The notes beneath the pieces are model-generated. The model made no database searches. It was not told the origin of the DNA and saw nothing but the letters and a program-made list of their open reading frames with translations. 64,000 nt of DNA from PALSA-612 sp963765295 (GTDB taxonomy: Bacteria > Actinomycetota > Thermoleophilia > Gaiellales > Gaiellaceae): the NCBI GenBank assembly GCA_963765295.1, contig CAVXVO010000007.1:310001-374000 (forward strand). Reading direction: 5' to 3'. The translations under genes were made by a program, and so were the position numbers. Shown piece by piece: positions 8,213 to 18,135 of this stretch. The first letter of the stretch is position 1. Each line of letters opens with the position of its first letter.

Positions 8213-9145
8213 TCAGGTTCGCGTGAGGATGAGCGCTGCCGTGAGCGCCCAGGCGCCGATGGTGAGCAGGATCTGCCGGTCGGTGAGCAGGATCTCTTCC
8301 GGCTGTTCGCCCAGTCCGTGGCGGTGGACGAGCACGAGGTAGCGGCCGATGGCTACGCCGACGAAGGGGATCGTGATCGCCAGCTCTGCGGAGTGGCGCC
8401 CGCTGAGGGCGTAGGCGCTGTAGGCGCCGACCGTGGCCAGGGCGACCAGGGCGAGCAGTCGGTCGAGCGTGTCGGTGGTGTAGTGGGCGAGCACCGCCCG
8501 GCGGGCGCCGCTGCTCGAGCCGTCGAGCTTCAGCTCGCCGCGGCGTTTGGCAAGTGCGAGGAAGAGGGCGAGCAACGCCGTGCACGCGAGTAGCCAGGGC
8601 GAGATCTTCACGTCGACCGCTTTGGCGCCTGCGGCGCTGCGGATCGCAAACAGGGTGGAGATCGTCAGAACATCGATCAGGAGCAGCTGCTTGAGGCGAA
8701 ACGAGTAGGCGAGCTGCACGAGGAGGAATCCAGCCAGGAACACGAGCGAGTCGACGCCGAGTGTGGCTGCGGCGATGAGGGCGCCGGCGGCGAGGCAGCC
8801 GGAGAGGACGAGCGCGGCGCGGGTCGACAGCTGGCCGCTGGCCACCGGCCGGTGGCGTTTCGTCGGGTGCAGCCGGTCGCGGTCGGCGTCGTGGACGTCG
8901 TTGACGAGGTAGGCGGCGCTCGAGGCGGCGCTGTAGGCGGCGAAGGCCAGCAGTGCCTCGCCCCACCGCGTCGGGTCGCCCAGCTTGGCTGCGAAGAGCA
9001 GGCCGGCGAAGAGCAGCACGTTCTTCGTCCACTGCCGCACGCGCAGCGCCCGGGCAAGCACACGAAACGACACGGCCTGGCGGCGCGGAAGCGTGGCCTG
9101 AGCGGTGCCGCTGATCACCGGAACACCACGGGAGCGGGTATCCAT
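8213..9145 (-). CDS. UbiA-family prenyltransferase, decaprenyl-phosphate phosphoribosyltransferase-like
   Basis: An intact 310-residue integral membrane protein with about eight or nine helices. The first Asp-rich motif reads NDVHDADRDRLHPTKRHRP, characteristic of the branch that adds 5-phosphoribose to decaprenyl phosphate (Rv3806c-like), the first committed step toward decaprenyl-phosphoryl-arabinose. The N-terminal RVRQWTKNVLLFAGLLFA also fits this branch. It lies next to a GT87-type transferase on the same strand, suggesting a polyprenyl-sugar/cell-envelope module. Neither dprE1 nor dprE2 is in the window. Family confidence is high; the exact lipid and sugar are inferred. Confidence 0.8.
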   Translation of the reverse strand: MDTRSRGVPVISGTAQATLPRRQAVSFRVLARALRVRQWTKNVLLFAGLLFAAKLGDPTRWGEALLAFAAYSAASSAAYLVNDVHDADRDRLHPTKRHRPVASGQLSTRAALVLSGCLAAGALIAAATLGVDSLVFLAGFLLVQLAYSFRLKQLLLIDVLTISTLFAIRSAAGAKAVDVKISPWLLACTALLALFLALAKRRGELKLDGSSSGARRAVLAHYTTDTLDRLLALVALATVGAYSAYALSGRHSAELAITIPFVGVAIGRYLVLVHRHGLGEQPEEILLTDRQILLTIGAWALTAALILTRT

Positions 9146-9292
9146 GCGAGCCGGCGGCGGCGAGCGGCGAGCGTGCCGTTCACGGACAGGTCGATCTGAA
9201 AGCGTGCGTCCACCACCTTCGGTGAGTCATCGACCCGTTGTCGCCCACGGTTGAGCCCCGAGCGAGTGGTAGCCGTCGCCGGTAGGCCTTGT

Positions 9293-10540
9293 TCAGCCCG
9301 CTTGCAGCGGGGCAAGAGCCGGAGCCCGACGACGAACGTCGGCCCGTCCGAGAGCCGCTCCGCCGACGACGAGCGCGAACGTCGCGATCACGGCCACGGC
9401 CCACCAGCTTGCACCGCTGGCAGCGGCCGGCGCTCCGATGATGACGAACGGCAGCAGCCACAGCGCGCCGTATCGAGGCCTGAGGATCGCCAGCGGAACG
9501 ATGAACAACGCGTAGTAGTGCAGCCACGCAACGGGAGAACAGAGAACGCTGGCGGCAATCGCGACGACGAACGCGTCGTCGTCGCGCCGTCGGCGCCCGA
9601 GCAGGACGATGGCTCCGACGAGCAGGGCGCCGACCGCCAGGGACAGACCGCGAGCCACATCTGGGCCTACTCCGACCTTGAGCGCGACTGCGAGCGGCGT
9701 GTAGCCGCGTCGCTCCACGATCTGCGAGAACATCCTCAGCAGCGGCACGTACTCGGTCAGGCCGGCGAAACCGATCATGGCCCAGGTCACGACCGTGATC
9801 ACAACGGCCACGACGATGGCCTGCAGGCCACAGGCAACACGTCGCGTGGCGAGCAGCCAGACCAGCAGCGGCCACAGGAAGAGCTTCAGCGCGATCAACG
9901 CCCCGGTGACCAGGGCCGCCACCACGCGCCGGTCGCGAAACCGCCAGAGGACCGCGACACCGAGCGCGAGCAGCAGGGTCAGGTTCGCCGTCTGCAACCC
10001 CGACAGGACGGGCGGCCACAGGAAGATCGCCGCGTAGCAGCGCCAGTCGCGAACGCCAAGGACGAAGAGGGCGAGCAACGCGCTCACCACGAGCAGCAGC
10101 GTGAACAGCACGCCGGCGACGGCGACGGGAAGCAGCGCGAACGGTGCGATCAGCAACGCTGCGAACGGCGGATACACGAACGCGATCCCGGTCGCCAGCG
10201 CGGCGTGCGTCACGGGCGGAAACGGCGACACCCCTTCGAAGACATGTCTCGCCGCCGGGTAGAACGCCTGCTCGAAGTCATATGCAGGGACGCCCTGGAA
10301 GGCGAACCACGCCAGGTAGAAGACGGCGAGAATCGGCCCCACGACGGCGACATCCCGCCCGACCGCGCGGAGCACGTCGAGTCGGCGCACGAGCCATTCG
10401 TTCTCGAATTGCCCTGGAAGGCTGCGCCCGGCAAGGGTCGAGGCCAACGCTCCGGAAGACGCGCGCACGGACGACCATCCACGAAGCTGCCCTTCCGGCG
10501 ATGGCAACCGTCGGCGCACGGGTCTCGTCTTCATCGCCAT
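9293..10540 (-). CDS. GT87-family (DUF2029) polyprenyl-phosphomannose-dependent mannosyltransferase-like protein
   Basis: A 415-residue polytopic membrane protein of the GT-C fold. The first periplasmic loop has the expected acidic site (AYDFEQAFYPAARHVFEG), followed by the VYPPFAALLIAPFALLP segment and about ten hydrophobic helices. Actinobacterial members use lipid-linked mannose or arabinose to build lipoglycans. The N-terminal 50 residues before the first helix are basic and may be over-called; an ATG two codons in is an alternative start. It lies 147 bases upstream of the UbiA gene on the same strand. Confidence 0.75.
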   Translation of the reverse strand: MAMKTRPVRRRLPSPEGQLRGWSSVRASSGALASTLAGRSLPGQFENEWLVRRLDVLRAVGRDVAVVGPILAVFYLAWFAFQGVPAYDFEQAFYPAARHVFEGVSPFPPVTHAALATGIAFVYPPFAALLIAPFALLPVAVAGVLFTLLLVVSALLALFVLGVRDWRCYAAIFLWPPVLSGLQTANLTLLLALGVAVLWRFRDRRVVAALVTGALIALKLFLWPLLVWLLATRRVACGLQAIVVAVVITVVTWAMIGFAGLTEYVPLLRMFSQIVERRGYTPLAVALKVGVGPDVARGLSLAVGALLVGAIVLLGRRRRDDDAFVVAIAASVLCSPVAWLHYYALFIVPLAILRPRYGALWLLPFVIIGAPAAASGASWWAVAVIATFALVVGGAALGRADVRRRAPALAPLQAG

Positions 10541-10707
10541 AGTGGTCGCAGGCCCGCTCGCTGGGCCGCGTTCCAGCTATCGGCACTACGCTTCACAGCC
10601 TTGAGATCGGTGGCCCATACGGCGTCGTTCCGACGTTCGCGCGACCCGGGCTCGCTCGATCACCCGACCGGCGGCCCGGCCCGACGCACTCCTTCCGAAC
10701 GGCTGCC

Positions 10708-11763
10708 TTGACCGCGCCGAGTGAGACCCAGCGGGTTCTGATCACCGGCGGTTCCGGCTTCCTGGGCATCAACCTCGTCCGGTACCTGCTTCCGCTCGGC
10801 TACCGGATCGTCTCCTATGACCTCGCCCCTTTCGCATACCCGGAAGCGGCGGCGATCGAGCCGGTCCAGGGCGACATCCGCGACCGCGGAGCGCTGCGCG
10901 ACGCGATGAGCGGTGTCGACGTCGTCGTCCACGCGGCGGCGGCGCTGCCGCTGTACACGCCGGAGGCGATCTGGACGACCGACGTCGAGGGGACGGAGAA
11001 CGTCCTCCAGGTCGCCCGGGAAGCCGGCGTCGAGCGCGTGGTCGCGATCTCCTCGACCGCCGTCTACGGCGTCCCCGACCACCATCCGCTGTACGAGAGC
11101 GACGAACTGGTCGGCGTCGGCCCCTACGGAGTCGCGAAGGTCGAAGCGGAGCGGCGCTGTCAGGCCTACCGCGACCTCGGGCTGTGCGTGCCGATCATCA
11201 GGCCGAAGTCGTTCGTCGGCCCGGAACGCCTGGGCGTGTTCGCGCTCTTCTACGACTGGGCCAAAGACGGCCACAACTTCCCGCTCCTCGGCAAGGGCAC
11301 GAACCGCTACCAGCTCCTCGACGTCGAGGACCTCTGCCAGGCCGTTCACCTCTCAATGACGAAGCCGCCGGAGATCGCGAACGACACCTTCAACATCGGC
11401 GCCGCCGAATTCACGACCATGCGCGAGGACTACCAGGCGGTACTCGACCGAGCCGGATTCGGCAAGCACATCGTCCCCCTCCCCGCCGCACCGGCGATCG
11501 CCGTCCTCAAGCTGCTCGAGAAGCTCAACCTGTCGCCGCTCTACGCCTGGGTCTACGAAACCGCCGCCAAGGACTCCTTCGTCTCGATCGAAAAAGCCCA
11601 GACCACACTCGGCTTCGAGCCCGCCTACTCCAACAAGCAAGCACTGATCCGAAATTACGACTGGTACCTCGACCACCAGGACGAATTCCAGGGAGCCTCG
11701 GGGGTCACGCACCGCGTTCCGTGGAAGCAGGGCATCCTCACGCTCGCGAAGCACCTCTTCTGA
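10708..11763 (+). CDS. NAD-dependent epimerase/dehydratase (extended SDR)
   Basis: An intact protein of 351 residues. The NAD site is LITGGSGFLGINL near residue 12, and the catalytic pair is YGVAK with the upstream serine in AISSTAVYG. It starts at TTG 10708, because the Rossmann strand begins only ten residues later and no ATG/GTG fits. It is an extended SDR such as a nucleotide-sugar 4-epimerase or a 3-beta-hydroxysteroid-dehydrogenase-like enzyme. Facing away from the GT87/UbiA pair, it may supply or modify an envelope sugar, but that is inference. Confidence 0.8.
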   Translation: MTAPSETQRVLITGGSGFLGINLVRYLLPLGYRIVSYDLAPFAYPEAAAIEPVQGDIRDRGALRDAMSGVDVVVHAAAALPLYTPEAIWTTDVEGTENVLQVAREAGVERVVAISSTAVYGVPDHHPLYESDELVGVGPYGVAKVEAERRCQAYRDLGLCVPIIRPKSFVGPERLGVFALFYDWAKDGHNFPLLGKGTNRYQLLDVEDLCQAVHLSMTKPPEIANDTFNIGAAEFTTMREDYQAVLDRAGFGKHIVPLPAAPAIAVLKLLEKLNLSPLYAWVYETAAKDSFVSIEKAQTTLGFEPAYSNKQALIRNYDWYLDHQDEFQGASGVTHRVPWKQGILTLAKHLF

Positions 11764-11940
11764 CCGGCACGCGGCCCCGGCGGCCTGCCGCTCGAGCAGG
11801 CATGATCCTGACTGTGGATCCGGCGGCGAGGTAGCGGTCTGGCGCGGCGGGCAGCCGCGTGTTCCGGCGCAGTGTGTCGAGGCCCGTACTGCGAGGCCCG
11901 GGCGGCTGCGCGCACACCGCTACGACTCGGAGGTCCACGA

Positions 11941-12405
11941 ATGAATCGTCAGAACCTCTTCTCCGACTCCTGGGACGGAGAGAACGAAGAAGCCAGAGCC
12001 AGGCGTCGAATCTTCTGGCGGCCGGACGACGCCAGGATGGGAGCAACGCTGTACGAACTGGCTCCCGACGCGCCCGAGCTGCCGATGCACATGCACTTCG
12101 GAGCCGAAGAGATCTTCTTCGTCCTGGGCGGTCGTCCCGTCTTTCGGAACCAGGACGGCGCAGAGCAGCTGGCTCCGGGCGACTTCGTCTCCTGCCCCGA
12201 GGGACGTGCCGGAGCCCACACGTTCAGTAACCCCACCGAAGAACCCGCTCAGATCCTCGCGATCAGCGCCGGCGGCTTCCCGGACGTCGTCGCCTATCCC
12301 GAACAGGGATATGCATGGGTGGCGACTCGAGATCCCGATCCCGAGCTCCTCGCGAGAGGCGGCGACCCCGGCATCATCGCTCGCTTCGAGATCCCGATCG
12401 AGTAA
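11941..12405 (+). CDS. Cupin-domain protein
   Basis: A 154-residue single cupin. Motif 1 is visible as PMHMHFGAEEIFFVLGG (two histidines and a glutamate for a metal) and motif 2 as the AHTFSNPTEEPAQILAIS strand with its histidine. A GGAGG eight bases before the ATG fixes the start. Small cupins of this type are often sugar- or stress-related metal proteins or dioxygenases; no specific reaction can be named. Confidence 0.8.
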   Translation: MNRQNLFSDSWDGENEEARARRRIFWRPDDARMGATLYELAPDAPELPMHMHFGAEEIFFVLGGRPVFRNQDGAEQLAPGDFVSCPEGRAGAHTFSNPTEEPAQILAISAGGFPDVVAYPEQGYAWVATRDPDPELLARGGDPGIIARFEIPIE

Positions 12406-12436
12406 TCGCTCAGCCGCATCGACCGTCGCCTGAACT

Positions 12437-12462
12437 GAAGGGGCCGCGCGAGCGGCCTCTTC
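12437..12462. terminator. Bidirectional hairpin terminator
   Basis: An 11-bp stem with one G:T pair, GAAGGGGCCGC / GCGGCCTCTTC, with a 4-base GCGA loop, between the convergent cupin and zinc-finger genes. It overlaps the last codon of the minus-strand gene. Confidence 0.7.
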
Positions 12463-12778
12463 ACGTACCCGACTTGACCGCCTCGGCGTTGTTCGGGCAG
12501 ACCTTCCGGTGCTCGGCGAGAAGAGCCGGGCCACGGTGCTTCTCCGTGACCGCGACCCAGCCGCAGTCCTCGCAGGCGATCTCCCGCTCGGCCGCCTTCA
12601 CGGCCCGTCGCGTGCGCGCTGCCTCGCCCGCCGGGCAATCGTGCTCCTCGAACTCGCGAACCGCCCAGCGCAGCGAGGGTCGCTCCCAACGTCGACCGCA
12701 AACACCGCACGACGCAACGCCGGGGTTGTCGAGTGCCGCCTCGGCGTCCTCCCGACGTTTCGCGCTGCCCCAGGCCAC
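12461..12778 (-). CDS. Small protein with two CxxC...HxxxxC zinc knuckles
   Basis: A 105-residue, strongly charged protein with a duplicated metal motif: CGVCGRRW followed by EFEEHDC, and CEDCGWVAV followed by LAEHRKVC. Each copy is a C-x2-C-xn-H-x2/4-C knuckle, so two zinc sites are likely. It has no membrane segment. It is probably a nucleic-acid or protein-binding protein; the family is not recognised. It converges on the cupin gene across the shared hairpin. Confidence 0.6.
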   Translation of the reverse strand: MAWGSAKRREDAEAALDNPGVASCGVCGRRWERPSLRWAVREFEEHDCPAGEAARTRRAVKAAEREIACEDCGWVAVTEKHRGPALLAEHRKVCPNNAEAVKSGT

Positions 12779-12814
12779 CCCGCCGACTCTAGCGCCCGCG
12801 CGAGAGGTCGCCGT

Positions 12815-14521
12815 TCAGGGCTCGACCGTCGCACGGCGGAACGCGTCGACGGCGGTGTCGAGGGTCGGGTAGAAATGTCGAGGGTCGATGGTCTTGGTGA
12901 GTTCGTAGCGCTCGATCTTCCGCCGTACCGGGTCTTTCATCTCGGCGAAGACGAGCGAGATGCCGCTCGCGTTGAGCGCTTCGTCGAGCGACTCGAGCAT
13001 GTCGGCCGCCGTCGTGTCGACGTCCGTGATCGGCTCGGCGGCGACGATGATCCACCTGGGTCGGGGATCGGAGGCGGCTAGCCGTCTGATCTGTTCGCGG
13101 AAGGTCCTGGCGTTCGCAAAGATCAGCGGCGCGTCGAAGCGGAAGACGACCAGGCCCGGCAGCTGTTCGGCTCCCGGGTAGCTGCGGAGGTCGTGGTAGC
13201 CGGGCAGACCATCGACGCGTCCGAGCACGGTCTGGTACGGCCACCACGTGCGACGGAACACGCTCGCCACCGACAGGGCGACCGCGATCGCGATTCCTGC
13301 CAGCACACCGAGCAGGGCGACGCCGAGGAAGGCAGCGATGGAGAGGGCGAACTCCTCGCGACGTTGCTGCCAGAGCCGGCGCGTCCCGGCGACGTCGGCG
13401 AGCGAGAGCGCGGCGGCGATGACGATGGCGGCCAGGGTTGGCTGCGGGAGGTTCCTCATCAACCCCGGAACGAAGAGGAGCATGCAGACGATCGCGAGCG
13501 CTCCGACCAGTCCGGTCACCTGCGTCTTGGCGCCGGACTGCTCTGCGACGGCTGTGCGAGAGCCGCTGGTGCTGACCGGAAAGCCCTGGAAGAACCCGGC
13601 AGCGATGTTGGCGGCGCCGATTCCGATCATCTCCTGGCTGCCGTCGATCTCCTGGCCGGTGCGGTCGGCGAAGGCGGAGGCTGTCGAGATCGTGTCCGCG
13701 AGCGCGACGAGTGCGATACCGAGCGCTCCGGCGATCAGCAGTGGGACGTCGGACAGCGCGATGTCGGGGATCGTGAGTGGTGGGAATCCCTCGGGCAGGG
13801 TTCCGACGAGCGACACGCCGTGCTGCGCGAGATCGAAGACGCTCGTGGCGACGATCGAGGCGACGACCGCGATCAGGATGGCCGGGATCTTCGGCAGGAA
13901 CCGTTCGAGCACGAGAATCACGGCGAGCCCGAAGAAGCCGATCGCGACCGCGGCGCCCACTGTCTTGCCGTCGGCAACCCCATTGACGAACGCCTTCGCC
14001 TCGGCGCGAAGACCGTCGGCGTCAGTCGAGAACCCGAACAGCTTCGGTAGCTGTCCGACGAGAATCGTGACGGCCAGGCCGTTCATGTAGCCGATCATGG
14101 TCGGCTTCGAGAGCAGGTCGGCGACGAATCCGAGCCTGACGACTCCTCCGAGCGCCATGAAGCCGCCCACGAGCAGGGCCAGCATCGACGCCAGTGCGAC
14201 CGCACGGTTCGGATCCCCGCCTGACGCAAGGAGGGGGAGGATCGTGGCCGCGATCATCGGCCCGAGCGACGAGTCGGGACCGAGCACGAGGATCCTCGAC
14301 GGCCCGAAGACCGCGTAGCCGACCAGACAGAGGACCGACGTGTAGAGGCCTGTGATCACCGGCAGTCCGGCCAGTTCGGCGTACGCCATGCCTTGCGGGA
14401 CGAGCAGCGTCGTCAGCACCAGGCCGGCGACCACATCCCGGGAGAGCCAGCCCATTCGGTACGTCGCGACCGTTCGCACACCGGGAAGTGCCGACCATCC
14501 CCTGCGGGCGCTGCTACTCAT
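12815..14521 (-). CDS. SulP-family anion permease with STAS domain
   Basis: An intact 568-residue inner-membrane transporter. The N-terminal SulP core carries VVAGLVLTTLLVPQGMAYAE and the signature near GPDSSLGPMIAATILP, followed by about 14 membrane helices to about residue 410. A cytoplasmic STAS domain fills the last 130 residues (DVDTTAADMLESLDEAL). SulP proteins carry sulfate, bicarbonate or other anions; the substrate cannot be read here. It is divergent from the DHA2 exporter. A second SulP gene follows at 16.2 kb with no close similarity in its linker or STAS part. Confidence 0.9.
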   Translation of the reverse strand: MSSSARRGWSALPGVRTVATYRMGWLSRDVVAGLVLTTLLVPQGMAYAELAGLPVITGLYTSVLCLVGYAVFGPSRILVLGPDSSLGPMIAATILPLLASGGDPNRAVALASMLALLVGGFMALGGVVRLGFVADLLSKPTMIGYMNGLAVTILVGQLPKLFGFSTDADGLRAEAKAFVNGVADGKTVGAAVAIGFFGLAVILVLERFLPKIPAILIAVVASIVATSVFDLAQHGVSLVGTLPEGFPPLTIPDIALSDVPLLIAGALGIALVALADTISTASAFADRTGQEIDGSQEMIGIGAANIAAGFFQGFPVSTSGSRTAVAEQSGAKTQVTGLVGALAIVCMLLFVPGLMRNLPQPTLAAIVIAAALSLADVAGTRRLWQQRREEFALSIAAFLGVALLGVLAGIAIAVALSVASVFRRTWWPYQTVLGRVDGLPGYHDLRSYPGAEQLPGLVVFRFDAPLIFANARTFREQIRRLAASDPRPRWIIVAAEPITDVDTTAADMLESLDEALNASGISLVFAEMKDPVRRKIERYELTKTIDPRHFYPTLDTAVDAFRRATVEP

Positions 14522-14649
14522 CGGGGCATGCTGCCAGTCCAGAGCCGCTGATCGAGCGGCGCGATGGGGTTAGGGTTCGAGCATCTCGAGCCGGCGCTTT
14601 ACGGTCTCCGGGATTCGGATCTCATCTGACGGAGGGAGCAGGTACCAGA

Positions 14650-16224
14650 TTGGCTGGGGAAGCGAAGGGCAGTCAGCGGCTCGCCATCCTGCTGGCGATG
14701 GCGATGTTCGTGCTCGTCGTCGACACGTCGCTGATGAACGTCTCGATCTCGGCGGTGGTTCGTGATCTCGACACCACCGCCAGCGGTGTCCAGTCGGCGA
14801 TCGCGCTCGAGGCTCTGGTATCCGCTGCGTTCATCCTGATCGGCAGCAAGGTCGGTGACCTGATCGGCCGCAAGCGAGCGTACGTGCTGGGTCTGCTCGG
14901 CTACGCGGCCGGCGCTCTTGCGATGGCGTTTGCGCAGAGCCTGACCGCGATCATCATCTTCTGGGCGATCGTGGGTGGGCTCGGTGCGTCGCTCCTGCTG
15001 CCCGCCATGCAGTCCCTCATCCACGGGAACTTCGAAGGCGCCGCGCGGAAGAAGGCGTATGCGCTGGTCGGGGCTGCGGCCGCGATCGCCGCCGCCGTCG
15101 GGCCGCTGCTCGGAGGTTTCGTCACCACCTACCTGTCGTGGCGAGTCGGGTTTCTGCTCGAGGTCGCCATCATCGCGGTCGTGCTGGCCAACATCAAACT
15201 CGTCCACGATGTCCCGTACACGGGGCCCCGGCACATCGACATCGTCGGGGCGATCCTCTCGGTCGTGGGCATGGGCGGCATCGTCCTCGGCATCCTGGTG
15301 TGGCAGGAAGGCGGCGAGGCCGTTGGCGCGCTGCTGGTGGTCGGTGCGGTTGCGATGGGCTCGCTGGTCTGGTGGCTGGTGCGGCGCAAGCGTGGTGGGA
15401 AGCCGACGCTGCTCGACCCGGATCTCTTCAAGTCCAAGGTCTTCAGGTTCGGGATCTCCGGGCAGATGCTTCAGCAGATCGCCTTGGGCGGGACGATGAT
15501 CGTGTTGCCGCTCTACCTGCAAATGGTGCTGGAGTACAACGCGATGCAGGCCGGGCTGTCCATCGCCCCGCTCTCGCTCAGCATGTTCGGAGTGGCGCTC
15601 CTCGCGGCGAAGAAGGCGGGAACACGTCGCCCGAGCAGCATCATCCGGGCGGGATTCGCGCTGTTGACGATCGGACTGGTGGTGCTGATCCCGATCGTGC
15701 CCCGGGCTACCTCCGGCTGGTATCTCGTCATCCCGCTGGTGGTCGCGGGATCGGGGCTCGGTCTGCTGGTGTCGCAGCTCAACAACTACACGCTCTCCCC
15801 GATCTCGGAGGAGCGAGTGAGCGAGGCCGCCGGGGTGAACTCGGCAGCAGGCTCGTTCGGGCTGTCGTTCGGGTTGGCGTTCGCCGGCGCGATCATGCTG
15901 GCGACGCTGTCACTCGCTTTCACCAACAAGGCAGAGGCAAGCACCGTGCTCGCCCCTGCCCAGCAGGAGCAGGTCGCGGACGCGCTGGAGGACGATGCCG
16001 AGTTGATGAGCAACACGCAGCTGAAGCAGCAGCTCGCCGGCCAACCCCAGGCAGTTCAGGACGAGATCATCCGCATCAACACGGACGCGAGGCACATCGC
16101 CCTTCAGGTGGCGCTGCTGATCCCGATCCTCGCCGGCCTCGCCGGGTTGTTCAACTCGTTCCGCATGATGCGCCTGCCGGATCCCACGCCGTCGGAAGCC
16201 GCCGAAGGCATGGTCCTGGGCTGA
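14650..16224 (+). CDS. DHA2-type MFS drug/proton antiporter
   Basis: A 524-residue, 14-helix major facilitator transporter. The conserved A-motif GSKVGDLIGRKRAYVLG and the C-motif-like AVGPLLGGFVTTYLSWRVGF place it in the QacA/EmrB (DHA2) group. The start is TTG 14650, with an AGG seven bases before it and GGAGGG further up; coding density begins only here. Residues 420-470 form a hydrophilic helical insert rich in Gln and Glu (TVLAPAQQEQVADALEDDAE) before the last helix. The transported compound is unknown. Confidence 0.85.
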   Translation: MAGEAKGSQRLAILLAMAMFVLVVDTSLMNVSISAVVRDLDTTASGVQSAIALEALVSAAFILIGSKVGDLIGRKRAYVLGLLGYAAGALAMAFAQSLTAIIIFWAIVGGLGASLLLPAMQSLIHGNFEGAARKKAYALVGAAAAIAAAVGPLLGGFVTTYLSWRVGFLLEVAIIAVVLANIKLVHDVPYTGPRHIDIVGAILSVVGMGGIVLGILVWQEGGEAVGALLVVGAVAMGSLVWWLVRRKRGGKPTLLDPDLFKSKVFRFGISGQMLQQIALGGTMIVLPLYLQMVLEYNAMQAGLSIAPLSLSMFGVALLAAKKAGTRRPSSIIRAGFALLTIGLVVLIPIVPRATSGWYLVIPLVVAGSGLGLLVSQLNNYTLSPISEERVSEAAGVNSAAGSFGLSFGLAFAGAIMLATLSLAFTNKAEASTVLAPAQQEQVADALEDDAELMSNTQLKQQLAGQPQAVQDEIIRINTDARHIALQVALLIPILAGLAGLFNSFRMMRLPDPTPSEAAEGMVLG

Positions 16225-16248
16225 CCCCAGGCCAACCCGGGAGATGCG

Positions 16249-17983
16249 CTACGTGGTACCCCCCCGGCGATCTGCTTCGATCTGTGCCTCGACCGCTCGG
16301 TGGACGTTTCCGTGGACGCGGTCTTCGCCGATGCGTTCCAGGACACCGTCCTTCCTGAGCACGCTCGCGACGGCGGGCTTGACGCGGGCGAGGCGCAGCT
16401 GGATGCCGGCGCTCTCGGCGAAGTCGAGCAGTCTCCGTGAGCTTGGCCGCGCCCTGAGAGTCGATGAAGTCGACGCCCTCCAGGTCGAGCACGACGGTCC
16501 GAAGGGGCGGGTCGGCGCCCAGCGCGAGCTCGCGGATGCGCTCCTCGAGCGCCTCGGCGGTGGCGAAGAACAGTCCGCCGTCCAGTCGCACCACGACGTA
16601 GCCGGGGATCGTCTCGCTCGTCGGGGTTCTCGCGGACGTCGCGGAACACCTGTGTTCCCGGCTCGCGGCCGAGGAGCGGCATCCCCGGGGAGGTGGCGAC
16701 GTAGACGAGCCAGACGAGCGAGAGGGCGATGCCGATGACGACGCCGGCCAGCACGCCGGCCGAGAGCACGGCGATGATCGCCGCGGCCGCGACCCAGAAG
16801 TCGAAGCGCTTGACGCGGTAGAGGCGGCGCAACTCGGGGATGTCGATCATCCCGAAGACGACCGCGTCGATGATGATCGCGCCCAGGACCGCCTTCGGCA
16901 GCTTGGGAGAAGAGCGGGCGCGAGCGCGATCAAGGTCAGGATCACGAGCCCGCCGGTCACGAGGGACGCGACCGGCGTGCGGGCGCCGGCCGATTCGTTG
17001 AGCGAGCTCGCGGACAGGCTCGTCGAGACCGGCATCCCGCGGAAGACGCCGGACGCCATGTTGGCCATGCCCTGAGCGACCGACTCCTGGTTGACGTCGA
17101 TGCGGTAGCGGTGCCGGACCGCGAACGCGCGCGCGTCGCCGGCGGTCTGCGAGAAGCCGATCAGGAGCAACCCCGTCGCGGCCGCGAGGATGGTGGAGTA
17201 GTGCTGCTCGAAGACGTCGACGCCCGGGAAGCGCCGGCGCAGGCAGCCCGCGCGGAACGGGGCCGACGAGCGCGACACCGTGCGCGCCGAGGTCGAAGAG
17301 GTACGTCGCGAGGAGCCCCCCGACGACGAGCACGAGCGCGCCCGGCACGCGGGGGGCCAGGAAGCGCAGGCCGAGGATGACCCCCAGCGCCACCAGCGCC
17401 CACGAGCACGCGTCGTCCAGTTCACGTCGCCGAGCGAACGGATCCAGGACGCGAGCTCTCGCCCACGCGGTGTCACCGGACGTCGACGTTCCGGTCAGCT
17501 TCGGCAGCTCACCGATGACGACGTCCACCGCGGCGCCGGCCAGGAAGCCCGTGACCACGGCACGGGAGAGGAAGCGAGCGATCCAGCCGAGGCGAAGCAC
17601 GGCCAGCAGCGAGGAAGAACGCGCCCGTCACGAGGGTGATCGCCGCCACGAGCTCGGCGGCCTGTGCGCCACCGGCGCCCGTGAAGAGCACGGCGCCGCC
17701 CGCGACGGCGGCCAGCGACGAGCTCGGCCCCGTCGAGATGTGCCGCGACGTGCAGAACAGCGCGTAGACGATCGCGCCCGCTGCTGCCGCGTAGAGGCCG
17801 TTCTGGACGGGCACGCCGGCGATACCGGCGTAGCCGAGATCCTTCGGCACGATCATCGCCGCGACCGCGATCCCGGCAAGTACGTCGCCGCGGAGCACGC
17901 TGCGGTCGTACCGCGGCAGCCAGTCCACGATCGGCACGAGGCGACCCACGCTGCGGGGCCGAGCGTGATCGACGCTCCCCACC
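16249..17983 (-). CDS. Second SulP-family permease with STAS domain, multiple frameshifts
   Basis: A SulP transporter recognisable in three alternating frames: an N-terminal VLRGDVLAGIAVAAMIVPKD core, a middle VVTGFLAGAAVDVVIGELPK segment, a later QTAGDARAFAVRHRYRID segment, and a C-terminal STAS domain with VVLDLEGVDFIDSQGAAKL. At least five single-base insertions (for example near 17600, 17480 and 17400) separate the pieces; removing them restores a continuous protein of about 560 residues. The true start is unclear (a GTG near 17983 is likely). The stop is the TAG whose complement starts at 16249. Either a damaged sequence or, less likely, a real pseudogene, since its neighbours are clean. 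Confidence 0.7.
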
Positions 17984-18135
17984 GCTGCCCATCCTCCCAG
18001 AGTTCGAGGTGGCACGTTGAACCGCCAAGGGCGTGCGGATAGTCGGCATTGACAGGAGCGGCCGGCTGCGAAAGGGTGGCGGTGGACATTCTCTTCCCGA
18101 CAGGGCCAGTGGGCGGCAGCAGAGGAGATCGAGCC

